NCBI RefSeq assembly: GCF_027594865.1
Contig: NZ_CP089391.1
Location: forward strand, 248,001 to 312,000
Direction of reading: 5' to 3'
Origin: Bradyrhizobium xenonodulans
GTDB taxonomy: Bacteria > Pseudomonadota > Alphaproteobacteria > Rhizobiales > Xanthobacteraceae
DNA: 64,000 nt
The position numbers were made by a program, and so were the translations under genes. The notes below the pieces were generated by a model. That model ran no database searches. It saw only the letters and a list, made by a program, of their open reading frames with translations, and was not told where the DNA came from. Positions 17,730-27,823 of this stretch are shown in pieces (position 1 is the stretch's first letter; every line of letters starts with the position of its first letter).

Positions 17730-19076
17730 TCAGGATTTAACGAGCCGCGCCGCGTAGAACCCGTCGAGCCCGCCGAGCTTGGGATCGGCGTTCGGCAGGT
17801 GGCTCGGCAGGGTGCGCAGATCGCCCGCGGCGGTGATGATCTCGCTGAGATCCGACACCTCGGAAGCTTCGATCGGGTGACGGCGCAGGCCGGCCTCCGC
17901 GGCAAGCAGCGTGGCGATCGCCTGTTCGCCCTCTTCGGGTTCCAGCGAACAGGTGCAGTAGACCAGGGTGCCGCCGGGCTTGAGCAGCGAGACGGATTTC
18001 GTCAGCAGCCGCTGTTGGAGTGCTGTCAGGGCGGCGATGTCGGATTCCTGCCGGAGCCATGCGACGTCGGGGTGGCGGCGGATCGTGCCGGTCGAGGTGC
18101 AGGGCGCATCGATCAGGATACCGTCAAATCCCTCAGCGGGGCCGGCCCATTCCACGGCGTCGGCGACGACGGTCTCGGCCTGGAGCGACAGCCGCGTCAG
18201 ATTCTCGCGCAGGCGTGCCACCCGGGCCGGCGAGCGGTCGATCGCCGTGACATGCGCGCCTGATAGCGCCAGCTGTGCGGTCTTACCGCCGGGGGCGGCG
18301 CAGAGATCGGCAACGGCCTTGCCCTTGATGTCGCCGAACAGCCGGGCCGGCAGCGCGGCGGCGGCGTCCTGCACCCACCACTGCCCTTCGGCAAAGCCCG
18401 GCAGCACCGTCACCGAGCCGTGCAGCAGCATCCGTACCGTCCCCGTCGGCAGCGTCTCGCCATGCAGGCGGCTCGCCCATTGTGCGGCGTCCGACTTCAC
18501 GGTGAGATCGAGCGAGGGTTCGTGGCCGAGCGCGAGCGCCATGTCCCGCGCGGTCGCCTCGCCGTAATGCGCGCTCCAGCGCGCCAGCAGCCAGGGCGGC
18601 AGGTCCAGCGATTGCGCGGCGACTTCATCCACCAGCGCTTTGCCTTCGCGCGCGCAGCGGCGCAGGACGGCGTTGACGAGGCCGGCATAGCGCGCGGCGC
18701 GCCGGTCGGATTGCACGAGACGAACGGAGAGATCGACGGCGGCGTGATCGGGCACGTCCATCCAGAGGATCTGCGCGGCGCCGATCAGGAGCGCGCTCTG
18801 CGCCCGCGGCGCGTCGGAGGGAATGCCCTTGTCGAGCAGGCGGGACAGCACATGGCCGAGCGTGCCGAGCCGGCGCAGCACGGTCGCGACCAGGCGCCGC
18901 ATCAGCGCGCGGTCGCGGTCGGCGAGCGTCTTCAAGCCGGGATGGGCGCCGCCGCCGTCGAGCTGGTCGTCAAGCGTGCGATGCTTGTGCAGCACGCCGT
19001 CGACGATGTCGGCGGCAATCCGCCGTGCCGCAAGACCTGGCACTTCGGACGGAGGAGCGAAACGTTGAGATGGCAT
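17730..19076 (-). CDS. rsmB: 16S rRNA (cytosine-967-C5)-methyltransferase-like RsmB/NOP family protein
   Basis: A 448-residue protein with an N-terminal NusB-like RNA-binding domain (about 10-150) and a C-terminal SAM-dependent methyltransferase. Motif I is DLCAAPGGKTAQLA, motif IV is DAPCTSTGTIRRHPD, and motif VI is YCTCSLEPEEGE, with the nucleophile at about C376 and a second catalytic Cys in APC. The family makes m5C in rRNA from SAM. ATG 19076 (MPSQRF) is chosen; a TTG at 19163 would add 29 residues with no recognisable homology. The specificity for C967 is inferred from family and context. Confidence 0.88.
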   Translation of the reverse strand: MPSQRFAPPSEVPGLAARRIAADIVDGVLHKHRTLDDQLDGGGAHPGLKTLADRDRALMRRLVATVLRRLGTLGHVLSRLLDKGIPSDAPRAQSALLIGAAQILWMDVPDHAAVDLSVRLVQSDRRAARYAGLVNAVLRRCAREGKALVDEVAAQSLDLPPWLLARWSAHYGEATARDMALALGHEPSLDLTVKSDAAQWASRLHGETLPTGTVRMLLHGSVTVLPGFAEGQWWVQDAAAALPARLFGDIKGKAVADLCAAPGGKTAQLALSGAHVTAIDRSPARVARLRENLTRLSLQAETVVADAVEWAGPAEGFDGILIDAPCTSTGTIRRHPDVAWLRQESDIAALTALQQRLLTKSVSLLKPGGTLVYCTCSLEPEEGEQAIATLLAAEAGLRRHPIEASEVSDLSEIITAAGDLRTLPSHLPNADPKLGGLDGFYAARLVKS

Positions 19077-19262
19077 GCGGAAGCAAGGTTCTGTGCGAGC
19101 GGCAGTTCCGCCGCAATGGGCGCATGCCTTGAGAAGCCGATCTCTGGCACGCGAATATGCCAAATGTAAGAATCGCTTCCGGCTTTTTCAGCCCTCCGGG
19201 CCCGATTTCAGGAATGCGTTATTTGGCGTCGCACCACGGGCCGTCCTGCGCTAGAACGCGGG

Positions 19263-19463
19263 ATGATGAGTGACCCATCTCCCGTTCCTGATCGCAAGCC
19301 GCTCACGCCGGCCGCCCAGCGCGCGCTGGCCGAAGCCGAGGCGCGCCGGCAGGCTGCCGCAGCCCACGCCGAGGCCGCACCGAAGGAGTTGCAGGGGCCG
19401 AAAGGACCCGAGCCCACCCGCTACGGCGACTGGGAACGCAAGGGTATCGCCTCCGACTTCTAG
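19263..19463 (+). CDS. DUF1674 / SDHAF4-like succinate dehydrogenase assembly factor
   Basis: A 66-residue protein. The C-terminal half GPKGPEPTRYGDWERKGIASDF is the DUF1674 signature shared with mitochondrial Sdh8/SDHAF4, which binds free flavinylated SdhA and protects it before complex II assembly. The N-terminal half is an alanine-rich charged helix. Two ATGs (19263, 19266) are possible. It is divergent from rsmB with a 186-bp gap that must hold both promoters; no clear boxes were seen there. Confidence 0.88.
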   Translation: MMSDPSPVPDRKPLTPAAQRALAEAEARRQAAAAHAEAAPKELQGPKGPEPTRYGDWERKGIASDF

Positions 19464-19514
19464 GCCTCCGCCGGCCCCGGCAGGGCACTTTCGCCCCCGC
19501 CGCTAGAGATGCCG

Positions 19515-21410
19515 CTACAGATAATGATTATCCCTGAGATAGCGGATGATGCGTTCGCAGGCCGCGTCGGTCGATAGTTCCGACGTGTCGATGGTGATTT
19601 CCGGCGACTGCGGGGCCTCGTAGGGATGGTCGATGCCGGTGAACGCCGGCAATTCGCCCGCCCGCGCCTTGCGGTAGAGCCCCTTGGGATCGCGACGCTC
19701 GCATTCGGCGAGCGGGGTCGCGACATGGATCTCGATGAACTCGCCCGCCTCGACCCGGTGGCGCGCGAGCTCGCGCTCACTGCGGAACGGTGAGATCAGC
19801 GCGACCAGCGCGATCATGCCGGCATCGACGAACAGCGCCGCGATCTCCGCAGCACGCCGGACGTTCTCCATGCGCTCCGCGTTGGAGAAGCCGAGGTCGC
19901 GATTGATGCCGTGGCGGAGATTGTCGCCGTCGAGCAGAGCAGCATGACGGCCGAGCTCGGCAAGCCTGCGGTCGACGAGATCGGCGATGGTGGACTTGCC
20001 GGCGCCGCTGAGTCCGGTGAACCAGAGCACGCAGGGCCGCTGCTGCTTCAGCCGCGCCCGCACGGATTTGTCCACCGCAAGCCGCTGCCAGTGAATATTG
20101 GTGGCGCGACGCAGCGAAAGATCGATCATTCCCGCCGCGGCGGTGCGGTGGCTGATCGGATCGACGAGAACGAAGCTGCCCAATTCGCGGTCGTCGCGAT
20201 AGGCCTCGAATACCAGCGGGCGGTCGAGATTGAGGTGGACGTAGCCGATCTGGTTGGCGCCGAGCGTGGCGGCGCTCTCCTGCGCCATGGTGTCGATGGC
20301 GATGCGGTGCTTGAGCGTGGTGATCACCGCACCGGTCGAGGCCGTGCCGCATTTGAGGACGTAGCGCCGGCCCGCGGCCATGGCCTCGTCATCGAACCAG
20401 ACGAGATGCGCGGCCAGCTGATCCGAGACAAGCGGTGCAGGTCCCGCAGTCAGCACGTCGCCGCGGCTGACGTCGATCTCGTCGGTCAATGTGAGCGTCA
20501 CTGATTCACCCGCCGCAGCCCGCTCGCACTCGCCGCCGGGCGTGAGGATGCGCGCGACGTGCGTGCGGCGGCCCGACGGCTGCACGGTCACGGTCTCGCC
20601 GGCCGCGATCGTTCCGCTGGCGATCCGTCCGCAAAAGCCGCGAAACTCCGCATGCGGCCGGTTGACCCATTGGACCGGCAAACGGAAGGCGCGTTGCGAG
20701 ACGTCGCCGGTAACGTCCACGGATTCCAGATAGGTCGTGACCGTCGGTCCGGTGTACCAGGGCATCCGCGTGCTTGCGGCGACGATGTTGTCGCCGTCGG
20801 GCGCGACGACCGGGATGCACTGGACCTGCGAGATTCCGAGCTGCCCGGCCATGGTCAGATATTCGGCGGTGATGGCCGCAAAGCGGTCCCCGTCGAATCC
20901 GATCAGGTCCATCTTGTTCACGGCGAGCACGACGTGGCGGATACCGAGCAGCGACAGGATGTGGCTGTGGCGCCGCGTCTGCGTGATCACGCCCTTGCGG
21001 GCGTCGACCAGCACGACGGCGAGGTCGGCATTGGAGGCGCCGGTCGCCATGTTGCGCGTATATTGCGCGTGCCCCGGCGTGTCGGCGACGATGAAGCGGC
21101 GCAGCTTGGTGGCGAAGAACCGGTAGGCGACGTCGATCGTGATGCCCTGCTCGCGTTCGGCCTGCAAGCCGTCGACCAGCAGTGCGAAGTCGAGACCGCC
21201 GCCGGTGGTGCCGACCGTCTTGCTCTCCGAGGCGAGCGCGTCGAGCTGGTCGTCGAGCAGTGTCTTGGAATCGTAGAGCAGGCGGCCGACCAGCGTGCTC
21301 TTGCCGTCATCGACGCTGCCGCAGGTGACGAAGCGCAGGGTCGGGCGATCGCCCTGTTCGAGCCGCGGCGCGTCCGCGGCGGCGATCGTGGGAGCCTCGT
21401 GATAGGACAT
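19515..21410 (-). CDS. cysNC: Bifunctional sulfate adenylyltransferase subunit 1 / APS kinase (CysN-CysC)
   Basis: A 631-residue fusion. The N-terminal CysN GTPase has P-loop GSVDDGKSTL (31-40), DTPGH and NKMD, followed by EF-Tu-like beta-barrel domains; it drives ATP sulfurylation by CysD to make APS. The C-terminal CysC kinase has P-loop GLSGAGKST (466-474), DGDNLRHGINRDLGFS and DPKGLYRKARAGE, and phosphorylates APS to PAPS. Rhizobial NodQ has the same fused architecture. The ATG overlaps the cysD stop codon by one base (TGATG), so the two are translationally coupled. The presence of APS kinase points to sulfation, not only to assimilation. Confidence 0.95.
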   Translation of the reverse strand: MSYHEAPTIAAADAPRLEQGDRPTLRFVTCGSVDDGKSTLVGRLLYDSKTLLDDQLDALASESKTVGTTGGGLDFALLVDGLQAEREQGITIDVAYRFFATKLRRFIVADTPGHAQYTRNMATGASNADLAVVLVDARKGVITQTRRHSHILSLLGIRHVVLAVNKMDLIGFDGDRFAAITAEYLTMAGQLGISQVQCIPVVAPDGDNIVAASTRMPWYTGPTVTTYLESVDVTGDVSQRAFRLPVQWVNRPHAEFRGFCGRIASGTIAAGETVTVQPSGRRTHVARILTPGGECERAAAGESVTLTLTDEIDVSRGDVLTAGPAPLVSDQLAAHLVWFDDEAMAAGRRYVLKCGTASTGAVITTLKHRIAIDTMAQESAATLGANQIGYVHLNLDRPLVFEAYRDDRELGSFVLVDPISHRTAAAGMIDLSLRRATNIHWQRLAVDKSVRARLKQQRPCVLWFTGLSGAGKSTIADLVDRRLAELGRHAALLDGDNLRHGINRDLGFSNAERMENVRRAAEIAALFVDAGMIALVALISPFRSERELARHRVEAGEFIEIHVATPLAECERRDPKGLYRKARAGELPAFTGIDHPYEAPQSPEITIDTSELSTDAACERIIRYLRDNHYL

Positions 21411-22375
21411 CAGAAATATCCTTCCGCCTTCTTGCGTTCCATCGATGCGGGACTGTCGCGGTCGATCATGCGTCCCTGCCGTTCGGAGCTGCGTGAGGCC
21501 ATCATCTCCCGCACGATGTCCGGCAGGGTTGCCGCCGTCGAGATCGTTGCACCGCTGAGAGGATAGCAACCCAAGGTGCGAAACCGGACGGAGCGCCAGC
21601 GCGGCTCTTCGTTCGGGCGCAGCGGCATCCGTTCGTCGTCCACCATGATCAGCGCGCCGTCGCGCTCGACCACCGGTCGTTTTGCTGCGAGATAAAGCGG
21701 AACGATCGGGATGTCCTCGAGCAGGATGTAGTCCCAGATGTCGAGCTCGGTCCAGTTCGACAGCGGAAACACCCGCATGCTCTCGCCGGGCGCGAGCATG
21801 GTGTTGTACAGGCTCCACAGCTCCGGCCGCTGGTTCTTCGGATCCCAGCGATGCGCCGCGCTCCGGTGCGAGAACACGCGCTCCTTGGCGCGCGACTTCT
21901 CCTCGTCGCGCCGCGCCCCTCCGATCGCGGCGTCGAAGCCGTGAAGGTCCAGCGCCTGTCGCAACGCCTGTGTCTTCATGACATCGGTGTAGCGGGCCGA
22001 GCCGTGGGTGAAGGGGTCGATGCCCTGGCTCAAGCCGTCATTGTTGGTATGGACGATCAGATCGAGGCCGAGCTCGTGCGCGCGGCGGTCGCGAAACGCG
22101 ATCATCTCGCGGAACTTCCAGGTGGTGTCGACGTGCAGCAGCGGAAACGGCGGCTTGCCGGGATTGAATGCCTTCATCGCCAGATGCAGCAGCACCGAGG
22201 AATCTTTCCCAATGGAATACAGCATGACCGGCTTGCGAAACTCGGCCGCTGTCTCCCGCAGGATGTGGATGCTTTCCGCCTCGAGGCGTCGAAGATGGCT
22301 GGCGGCGCTGCGTATGGCAGCGCCGTCCGGCGCGTTGGGCGCCGCCGCCATCGTGGGAGCGATCTGGCCGGTCAT
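21410..22375 (-). CDS. cysD: Sulfate adenylyltransferase subunit 2 (CysD)
   Basis: A 321-residue PP-loop ATPase of the PAPS reductase-like fold. The nucleotide loop is [13 protein letters not shown], followed by [13 protein letters not shown] and the signatures [15 protein letters not shown] and [15 protein letters not shown]. It forms the ATP sulfurylase with CysN. The protein ends [14 protein letters not shown] as in known CysD/NodP proteins. Its ATG overlaps the upstream fusion gene stop in ATGA, and its own stop overlaps the cysNC start, so three genes form one tightly coupled unit. The pair could be named nodPQ by architecture, but no nod genes are visible here. Confidence 0.95.
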   Translation of the reverse strand: MTGQIAPTMAAAPNAPDGAAIRSAASHLRRLEAESIHILRETAAEFRKPVMLYSIGKDSSVLLHLAMKAFNPGKPPFPLLHVDTTWKFREMIAFRDRRAHELGLDLIVHTNNDGLSQGIDPFTHGSARYTDVMKTQALRQALDLHGFDAAIGGARRDEEKSRAKERVFSHRSAAHRWDPKNQRPELWSLYNTMLAPGESMRVFPLSNWTELDIWDYILLEDIPIVPLYLAAKRPVVERDGALIMVDDERMPLRPNEEPRWRSVRFRTLGCYPLSGATISTAATLPDIVREMMASRSSERQGRMIDRDSPASMERKKAEGYF

Positions 22376-24843
22376 GCGGCGGTGACCATGGCATCGCCGA
22401 ACAGGCGCGCTGCGGTGTCGGTGTCCAGCGAGAGGTCGCGGACGCAGGCGTCGACCGAGGCGCGGTACATGTCGTCGATGCCGTAGCGTTCGATGATCTG
22501 GAGCTGGGCATCGCTCAGCGATGCCGTCTTGCGGGTCCGGTAACGATAGGCAGTGTCCGATCCGTGAAGGCCGACCACGGTGTAGATCTTGGGCTCGCTG
22601 AGGAAGGTCACGCCAGATCCCTTCGTTTCGATCTGTCCGCGCTCCTTCCAGTCGGTGACGGCGCTTTCGGTGAAGCGTTCGCCAAGGCCAAGCCGGTCGA
22701 ACAGCTTTCGCACCGATCCGGTCGCGTCCTTGCTGGCTTCATAGACGTAGTGCGTGACCGGCACGCCGTGCCGCCTTGCATAGCTCTCGACGCGACGCGC
22801 ATTCAGCGAGGAGATCACGTAATTCTGGATCAGGCGATCCTCTGGAACGCGGTCCGACCATTTCTCGAGCCAGGATGCGAGCGAACTGGCGGGATCGCGG
22901 TCGAGCATGATCATGTGAAGCTTCTCGGCCGGCCAGCCGGCTTCGATCAGCGGCTGGAGCGGCAGGAATAGGCTTTCGGTCAGCACATAGGGCCCGGCCA
23001 TTTCCTTGCTGAAAATATGCGGCTGCTCCGCCGCCGTCGGCATGGCCCAGGGCTCGCCCGCATTTCCAAGGAGCCGATGGCGCAGCACGACCTTCACCGG
23101 CTGGAAGTAGGACGGCATTCCGGCGACGCCGAACAGATTGGTGAGCGCGGTCGAGCCCACGCGGCAGCGGCCCCACGCGCAATAGAGCGTCGGGAAATCC
23201 GCAGGGCTCCAGCGCCGGAACGTTTCGCCGAGGCAGTCCCGCACCTCCCACATCAGCTCATCGAGCGCCGCAGGCCTGTTCTGGTATTTGCCGTCCGGTG
23301 CAAGGACCATCGTGTCGAGCGAGGGATGGTCGTGACGAACGAGATCGGCGAGGCGGTCGGTTTCTTCGACTGACGTCGTGATGGTGCTCATCTGCTGACC
23401 TTTCGGGTTGAGGATCGAATCGACCACGATCTGCGCACGGCGCAGGTTGATGTCGACGGCGGCAGCGTAGAAGTGCGCGCCCTTGGTGGGGCCACCGACC
23501 GCGTAGACGTTCGGATAGGGTGTGCCGTGGCGATCGTGGACTCGGCTGTCCTCGTAGCCGCAGCGAATTCCGCCGACCGGGTCGAACGCGACGAGCCCCT
23601 GTCGCTGCATGTCCCGATAGAGCGGGCTGGCGTCGAGCCGGTAGGACGGCCCTGTCGCGTCGATGACGTAATCGACGTCGTAGTGATCGCCGTCGCCCAG
23701 GATCGCGCGAAACCGGCTGCCGATGCCGGTTACGTCGCGCAGCCTTGCGCGGGCCGATAGCCTGCCCGACCGCATCAGGTCACGGATACGGATTGCGTTC
23801 TCCAGCGGCATCGCCGAACGGTTGCGAAGCCAGCCGGAATTGTAGACTTTCATGAAGCGCATTTTCTCGGCGTCGCTCATCCGGCTCCAGGCGCCGCACA
23901 TCACGTCGATGACGCTGACGAGATAGGAGTAGACGTTGGGCTCGCCAGTCTCGGCTCGGGCGATGTTGTGCTCGAGATCGGCCAACGCATCGCCGCCGAC
24001 GTTGCGGCAAGACAGATCGCAACGAATCCCGGTGGTCTCCAGCAGCAGCTCGGAAAGGCGGGCGGCAAAAGCATCCGCTTCGATCCGCTCACGGCTGGTC
24101 ACATAGCGATCGAGGGCGTCGCGGAAGTCGGTCGCGATCGCGGGAATCGTCGCGGGCTGCACCGTGGGAAACAAGCCGCTTCTGGAGAGGCAGGTCATCC
24201 TGACGGCTTGATGGGTCTTGGCCAGTGCCGCCACGGTGTCGACCGCGCTGAGTCCGCTTCCGAGGATGCCGACCTCGACGTCGCCGCGATCCGCAAAGGC
24301 GAATGGGGCGTAGGGATCGCGAATGTAGTTCAGGTGTCCGGCCAGATCGTAATGATCGGCGGGCCCGTTGTGACCGGTGCAGAGGATCAGCGTGGACGAG
24401 ATATGCGTGATGTTGCGGTCGGTCGTCAGCAGCACATCGCGATCCGGCGAGAATCGCATGCGGACGATTTCGGCATGTTCGACATGAACAGGCACGCCGG
24501 CGCTGCGGCATTGCGCGATCGCGGCCAGTCGCACCGAGTCGAGGTAGTCTTTGTAGACCATCCGCGGCAAATGCTTGCCGCGATGGCACGAGAGGCCGCG
24601 GGCCCGAAGCCAGCGCAGAAACTCCTCCGCGTCGCCCGGACGGATCGACATCGTCGACGCTTTCATGTTGAGCAGATGACGATCGCTCTGCGTGCGATAG
24701 GCGACCCCACCATCGAAGCCGGACTTGTCGAAGAGCTGAATTCCGCTGATCGCGCCGTTGTCTCGCTCCGATGCGGCGAGCTCCGCCAGATAACGCAAGA
24801 TCGTGATGCCGGTTGCGCCGCCGCCGACAATGCTGATGATCAT
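22372..24843 (-). CDS. FAD/NAD(P)-binding oxidoreductase fused to a sulfotransferase domain
   Basis: An 823-residue two-part protein. Residues 1-480 are a flavoprotein of the YdhS/COG4529 type, with the N-terminal dinucleotide motif IVGGGATG, a second one in GILGSGLSA (192-200), [19 protein letters not shown] and [18 protein letters not shown]. From about residue 485 the sequence changes to a sulfotransferase-like domain: [18 protein letters not shown] (555-572) looks like the 5'-phosphosulfate loop, and [14 protein letters not shown] like the 3'-phosphate loop of PAPS enzymes. It leads an operon that makes PAPS (cysD, cysNC), with ATGA overlap to cysD, so the sulfotransferase domain is its likely consumer. 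The acceptor and the role of the flavin domain are unknown. An internal ATG at 23391 with AAAGG upstream could give a free sulfotransferase. A sequencing frameshift joining two genes is possible, but the frame is open throughout. Confidence 0.8.
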   Translation of the reverse strand: MIISIVGGGATGITILRYLAELAASERDNGAISGIQLFDKSGFDGGVAYRTQSDRHLLNMKASTMSIRPGDAEEFLRWLRARGLSCHRGKHLPRMVYKDYLDSVRLAAIAQCRSAGVPVHVEHAEIVRMRFSPDRDVLLTTDRNITHISSTLILCTGHNGPADHYDLAGHLNYIRDPYAPFAFADRGDVEVGILGSGLSAVDTVAALAKTHQAVRMTCLSRSGLFPTVQPATIPAIATDFRDALDRYVTSRERIEADAFAARLSELLLETTGIRCDLSCRNVGGDALADLEHNIARAETGEPNVYSYLVSVIDVMCGAWSRMSDAEKMRFMKVYNSGWLRNRSAMPLENAIRIRDLMRSGRLSARARLRDVTGIGSRFRAILGDGDHYDVDYVIDATGPSYRLDASPLYRDMQRQGLVAFDPVGGIRCGYEDSRVHDRHGTPYPNVYAVGGPTKGAHFYAAAVDINLRRAQIVVDSILNPKGQQMSTITTSVEETDRLADLVRHDHPSLDTMVLAPDGKYQNRPAALDELMWEVRDCLGETFRRWSPADFPTLYCAWGRCRVGSTALTNLFGVAGMPSYFQPVKVVLRHRLLGNAGEPWAMPTAAEQPHIFSKEMAGPYVLTESLFLPLQPLIEAGWPAEKLHMIMLDRDPASSLASWLEKWSDRVPEDRLIQNYVISSLNARRVESYARRHGVPVTHYVYEASKDATGSVRKLFDRLGLGERFTESAVTDWKERGQIETKGSGVTFLSEPKIYTVVGLHGSDTAYRYRTRKTASLSDAQLQIIERYGIDDMYRASVDACVRDLSLDTDTAARLFGDAMVTAA

Positions 24844-24988
24844 CGTTCAATCCCCCTGGTTTTTACCGTGTTTGACCCAGGCGCGAGCGGGGGCTCGGCG
24901 TGGGGGCCTCCCAAAGCCGTTGGTTTGTCGATGCGTCAGAAAGTTGGCTTGCCGCCGGCCTCAGGCCGGCTGCCGGACGTGCGGGGCC

Positions 24989-27019
24989 TCAGGCGGCCCG
25001 CACCGTGTCGAGGAATTTCGCGACCTCGTTCTTGAGGCGGCCACTCTCGGTCGAGAGTGAGCGCGCGGATGCGAGCACTTGCGTCGACGCCGAACCGGTG
25101 GCGCTGGCGCCATGACTGACCTGGGCAATCTTGTCAGCGACCTCGACCGTTCCCTTGGCGGCTTCGCTGACGTTGCGTGCAATCTCGGCCGTCGCAGCCC
25201 CCTGTTCCTCGATGGTGGCCGCAATGGTCGTCGAGATGTCCGAAATCCTGGAGATGGTCGCGCCGATCTCCTTGATGGCGCCGACGGAGTCTTCCGTCGC
25301 GGTCTGCATGCCGGCGATCTGCGCGCCGATTTCATCGGTCGCTTTCGCCGTCTGCGCCGCCAGTGCCTTGACCTCGCTGGCAACCACCGCAAACCCGCGG
25401 CCGGACTCGCCGGCGCGTGCCGCTTCGATGGTGGCATTCAGAGCCAGCAGGTTGGTCTGCTCCGCGATCGCGGTGATCAATTTGACGACGTCGCCGATAC
25501 GGCCGGCGGCCTTGAGCAATTCGTTGATCCGGGCGTCGGTGCGCTCGGCCTGCTTCACCGCGTCGCCGGCGATGCGGCTGGAATCATGGACCTGGCGGCC
25601 GATCTCGACGACCGACGCGCTCATTTCCTCGGCGGCGGATGCCACGGCACCGACGTTGGCGGAGGCTTCTTCGGACGCCGCCGCGACCATTCCGGAAAGC
25701 TGCTCGGTCTCTTCTGCCGTTCCCGACAGCGTGCCGGCGGCGGATTCGAGCTGCTGCGAGGCGACCGAAACCGAATTGATGATGCCGCCGACTGCGTCCT
25801 CGAACGCGCCTGCCAGCCGGATCATCTCCTGCTTGCGCCGTGCGGCGGCCGCGGCCTCCTGATCCTTCTGCTCGGCCTCCATCTGCTCGATGCGGATCAG
25901 ATTGTCCCTGAAGGTGCGGGCCGCACGAGCGTTGTCGCCGACCTCGTCACCGCGGGCCGTATAGGGAATCTCCACGGCCTTGTTGCCGCCGGCGAGTTGC
26001 AACAGCACGTCGCCGATGCGACGGATCGGCCGGGCGATGTTCAGCACCGAAAACAGCGCCGAGCCGGCCAGGACCAGGATCACGAGGACCCCGACGGCCA
26101 GGCTGACCTGGGTCGCCTGCTGCAGCGCGGCCATGAGCTGGTTCTGCCGCAGGGCCATGTATTCGTTGTTGGCGGAGACCAGCTTGTCGACGCGCGTCGT
26201 GATTTCCCGGGCGGCCGGAAGCACCCGCTCTTCGAACACGCGCGTCTTGGTCTCCTCCGCCTTCACGGCAGCGCCGGTCGCTGCCTTGAAGCGTCCCGCG
26301 AGGGCCGTCAGCGCGTCGACCCCGTCCGCGATATCCTTGTCGCCGGCGGATTGGCGCGCCTGTTTCAGGACACGGAGCATCGCGTCGGCACGTCCGCCGA
26401 TACGATCTTTCTGCTCGACGTCACCCGTTGCCGTGAAATGCCAATCGGCGGCACTGACCGCCTTGAAGGACGAGTCGGCTTCGCGCAACGCGACCTCGAT
26501 GCTGAGACGGCTCTGCGATGCGGCGAGCGCCGGCGATGCGAGCAATTTCTCGATCGCCTTGTTCCAGGCGTCCTCGATCTGGTTGGCCGCGGCGAATTCT
26601 GCGATGGCGGTGCCACGGGCTTGGCCGAGATCGCTGCCCGCCTTCAGGGAGGCCTCGAGCAGGGTCTTCACCTCGCGACAGAGCTCTTTGGCCTCGGCGC
26701 GCTTGGACCGATTCAACGCGGCGTCTATTTCGGTCGTGGCATTGGCGATGGAGCCGCGCAATGTTTCGAGATGTTTGGCGAGCACGTCGGCGGAGGATGC
26801 GGATCCGATCTCCGCCACGGCCAGGCGTGCGCGGGTCACTGCGAGCTCGGCGCCCTGGGCATTGGCCTTGTTGGCGGTGTTGATGACCACCAGCTCGCTC
26901 AGTTCCGCGATCTGCCCGTTCCTGACGAGCTGATTGGCCAGCATGCCGCCGACGAGAAGAACCCCCGCACTCGCGGTTAATCCCAGCTTTGTACCGATGC
27001 GAAACTTGAACGATGCCAT
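24989..27019 (-). CDS. Methyl-accepting chemotaxis protein
   Basis: A 676-residue chemoreceptor. One membrane helix lies at about residues 10-30 and a second near 310-330 ([18 protein letters not shown]), bracketing a helical periplasmic sensor domain. A HAMP domain follows ([16 protein letters not shown]), then a long coiled-coil signalling domain with the hairpin tip [20 protein letters not shown] (about 518-537) that binds CheA/CheW. There is no CheR/CheB-binding pentapeptide at the C-terminus, and the ligand is unknown. ATG 27019 is the start; the same frame continues open upstream without a better start. No other chemotaxis genes are adjacent. Confidence 0.92.
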   Translation of the reverse strand: MASFKFRIGTKLGLTASAGVLLVGGMLANQLVRNGQIAELSELVVINTANKANAQGAELAVTRARLAVAEIGSASSADVLAKHLETLRGSIANATTEIDAALNRSKRAEAKELCREVKTLLEASLKAGSDLGQARGTAIAEFAAANQIEDAWNKAIEKLLASPALAASQSRLSIEVALREADSSFKAVSAADWHFTATGDVEQKDRIGGRADAMLRVLKQARQSAGDKDIADGVDALTALAGRFKAATGAAVKAEETKTRVFEERVLPAAREITTRVDKLVSANNEYMALRQNQLMAALQQATQVSLAVGVLVILVLAGSALFSVLNIARPIRRIGDVLLQLAGGNKAVEIPYTARGDEVGDNARAARTFRDNLIRIEQMEAEQKDQEAAAAARRKQEMIRLAGAFEDAVGGIINSVSVASQQLESAAGTLSGTAEETEQLSGMVAAASEEASANVGAVASAAEEMSASVVEIGRQVHDSSRIAGDAVKQAERTDARINELLKAAGRIGDVVKLITAIAEQTNLLALNATIEAARAGESGRGFAVVASEVKALAAQTAKATDEIGAQIAGMQTATEDSVGAIKEIGATISRISDISTTIAATIEEQGAATAEIARNVSEAAKGTVEVADKIAQVSHGASATGSASTQVLASARSLSTESGRLKNEVAKFLDTVRAA

Positions 27020-27112
27020 GCTTGCCGCTCCCCCACACGCATACCGAGTACTCGCCCTTAATACTAAACGGCGGGTGAATATCAATCTCCGTACAACTAC
27101 AGGAGGTATCGG

Positions 27113-27223
27113 ATGGAGAGCGTTTGGAACAGCGTGCCTTGCATAGGTGAGATTTTCCGGCGGGAACGATCCGGGCGGCGGCGCCGCGATCGCGCCTTGC
27201 CGGTTTCCCCGACTCAGTCCTAG
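27113..27223 (+). CDS. Possible 36-residue small ORF with perfect ribosome-binding site
   Basis: ATG 27113 has AGGAGGT (27101-27107) five bases upstream, the best ribosome-binding site in the window, and the frame closes with TAG at 27221. The peptide starts [15 protein letters not shown] and then becomes Arg-rich ([12 protein letters not shown]). It ends nine bases before the nuclease gene, whose own start has no clear Shine-Dalgarno, so the small ORF could couple translation to it. I recognise no family. It could instead be a fortuitous site. Confidence 0.4.
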   Translation: MESVWNSVPCIGEIFRRERSGRRRRDRALPVSPTQS

Positions 27224-27232
27224 CGTGACCCG

Positions 27233-27823
27233 ATGCCTTTCCACGATCGCCCCAATGCCTATCGGCCGCGGTTCGGCGGCTCGCCGTTCGGCCGTCGCGT
27301 CTCCGGATTGTTGCCGTGGATGTTCGTGGTCGGCATCGTGGTGGCGGTCGTGCTCATCTTCCGCCACGGAACGAACTGGCCCGTACCGCGGGCGGATGGC
27401 GACCGCATGCGGGACGCCGAGATCGTTCTCCAGAAGGCCGGCCATCCCGACAGTCGCGAACCGGTCGACGTCATTCGCACCATTGACGGCGACACCTTTC
27501 TCGCGCGCCTCCGTCAGAGCGACGGCCGCGATCTCGTCGTGCGCGTTCGCCTGCGCGGCATCGATGCACCCGAACTGAAGGCGTCCTGCCAGGAGGAGCT
27601 GGACAAGGCCGAAGCTGCGGCCCGTGCGTTGCGCGATCTGCTCGGCCAGGGCGGCGTGACGATCACCAACCTTGGTCCCGACAAATACGGCCGCGTTCTC
27701 GCCGACGTTGCGACCAAACGCACCGCCAACGTCTCGGCGGCGTTGCTCGCGGGTGGCTACGCGCGGAGCTACAATGGCGGCCACCGCGACGGCTGGTGCG
27801 CGCGCGGCTGGCGCTTCTGGTAA
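27233..27823 (+). CDS. Membrane-anchored thermonuclease (SNase) family protein
   Basis: A 196-residue protein with one membrane helix at about 28-44 ([17 protein letters not shown]) and an OB-fold staphylococcal nuclease domain outside the membrane. The strands [28 protein letters not shown] and [10 protein letters not shown] carry the family's Asp/Arg residues, including the catalytic Asp of IDGDTF and Arg of RLRGIDAPE, plus the later GR of YGRVLA. Such proteins cut DNA and RNA using Ca2+. Six of the 20 residues nearest the C-terminus are Gly or Arg, ending WCARGWRFW. The weak ribosome-binding site suggests coupling to the small ORF just upstream. Confidence 0.85.
   Translation: MPFHDRPNAYRPRFGGSPFGRRVSGLLPWMFVVGIVVAVVLIFRHGTNWPVPRADGDRMRDAEIVLQKAGHPDSREPVDVIRTIDGDTFLARLRQSDGRDLVVRVRLRGIDAPELKASCQEELDKAEAAARALRDLLGQGGVTITNLGPDKYGRVLADVATKRTANVSAALLAGGYARSYNGGHRDGWCARGWRFW

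Noticed and set aside
19077..19163. TTG-started N-terminal extension of rsmB
   Set aside because: The extra 29 residues have no similarity to the family and no ribosome-binding site; ATG 19076 fits better.
20559..21566. Plus-strand ORF over cysNC
   Set aside because: Shadow of the GTPase and kinase coding sequence, with no domain of its own.
21411..21818. Extension of the cysNC frame upstream of 21410
   Set aside because: It would overlap the cysD core; the TGATG junction and family start support 21410.
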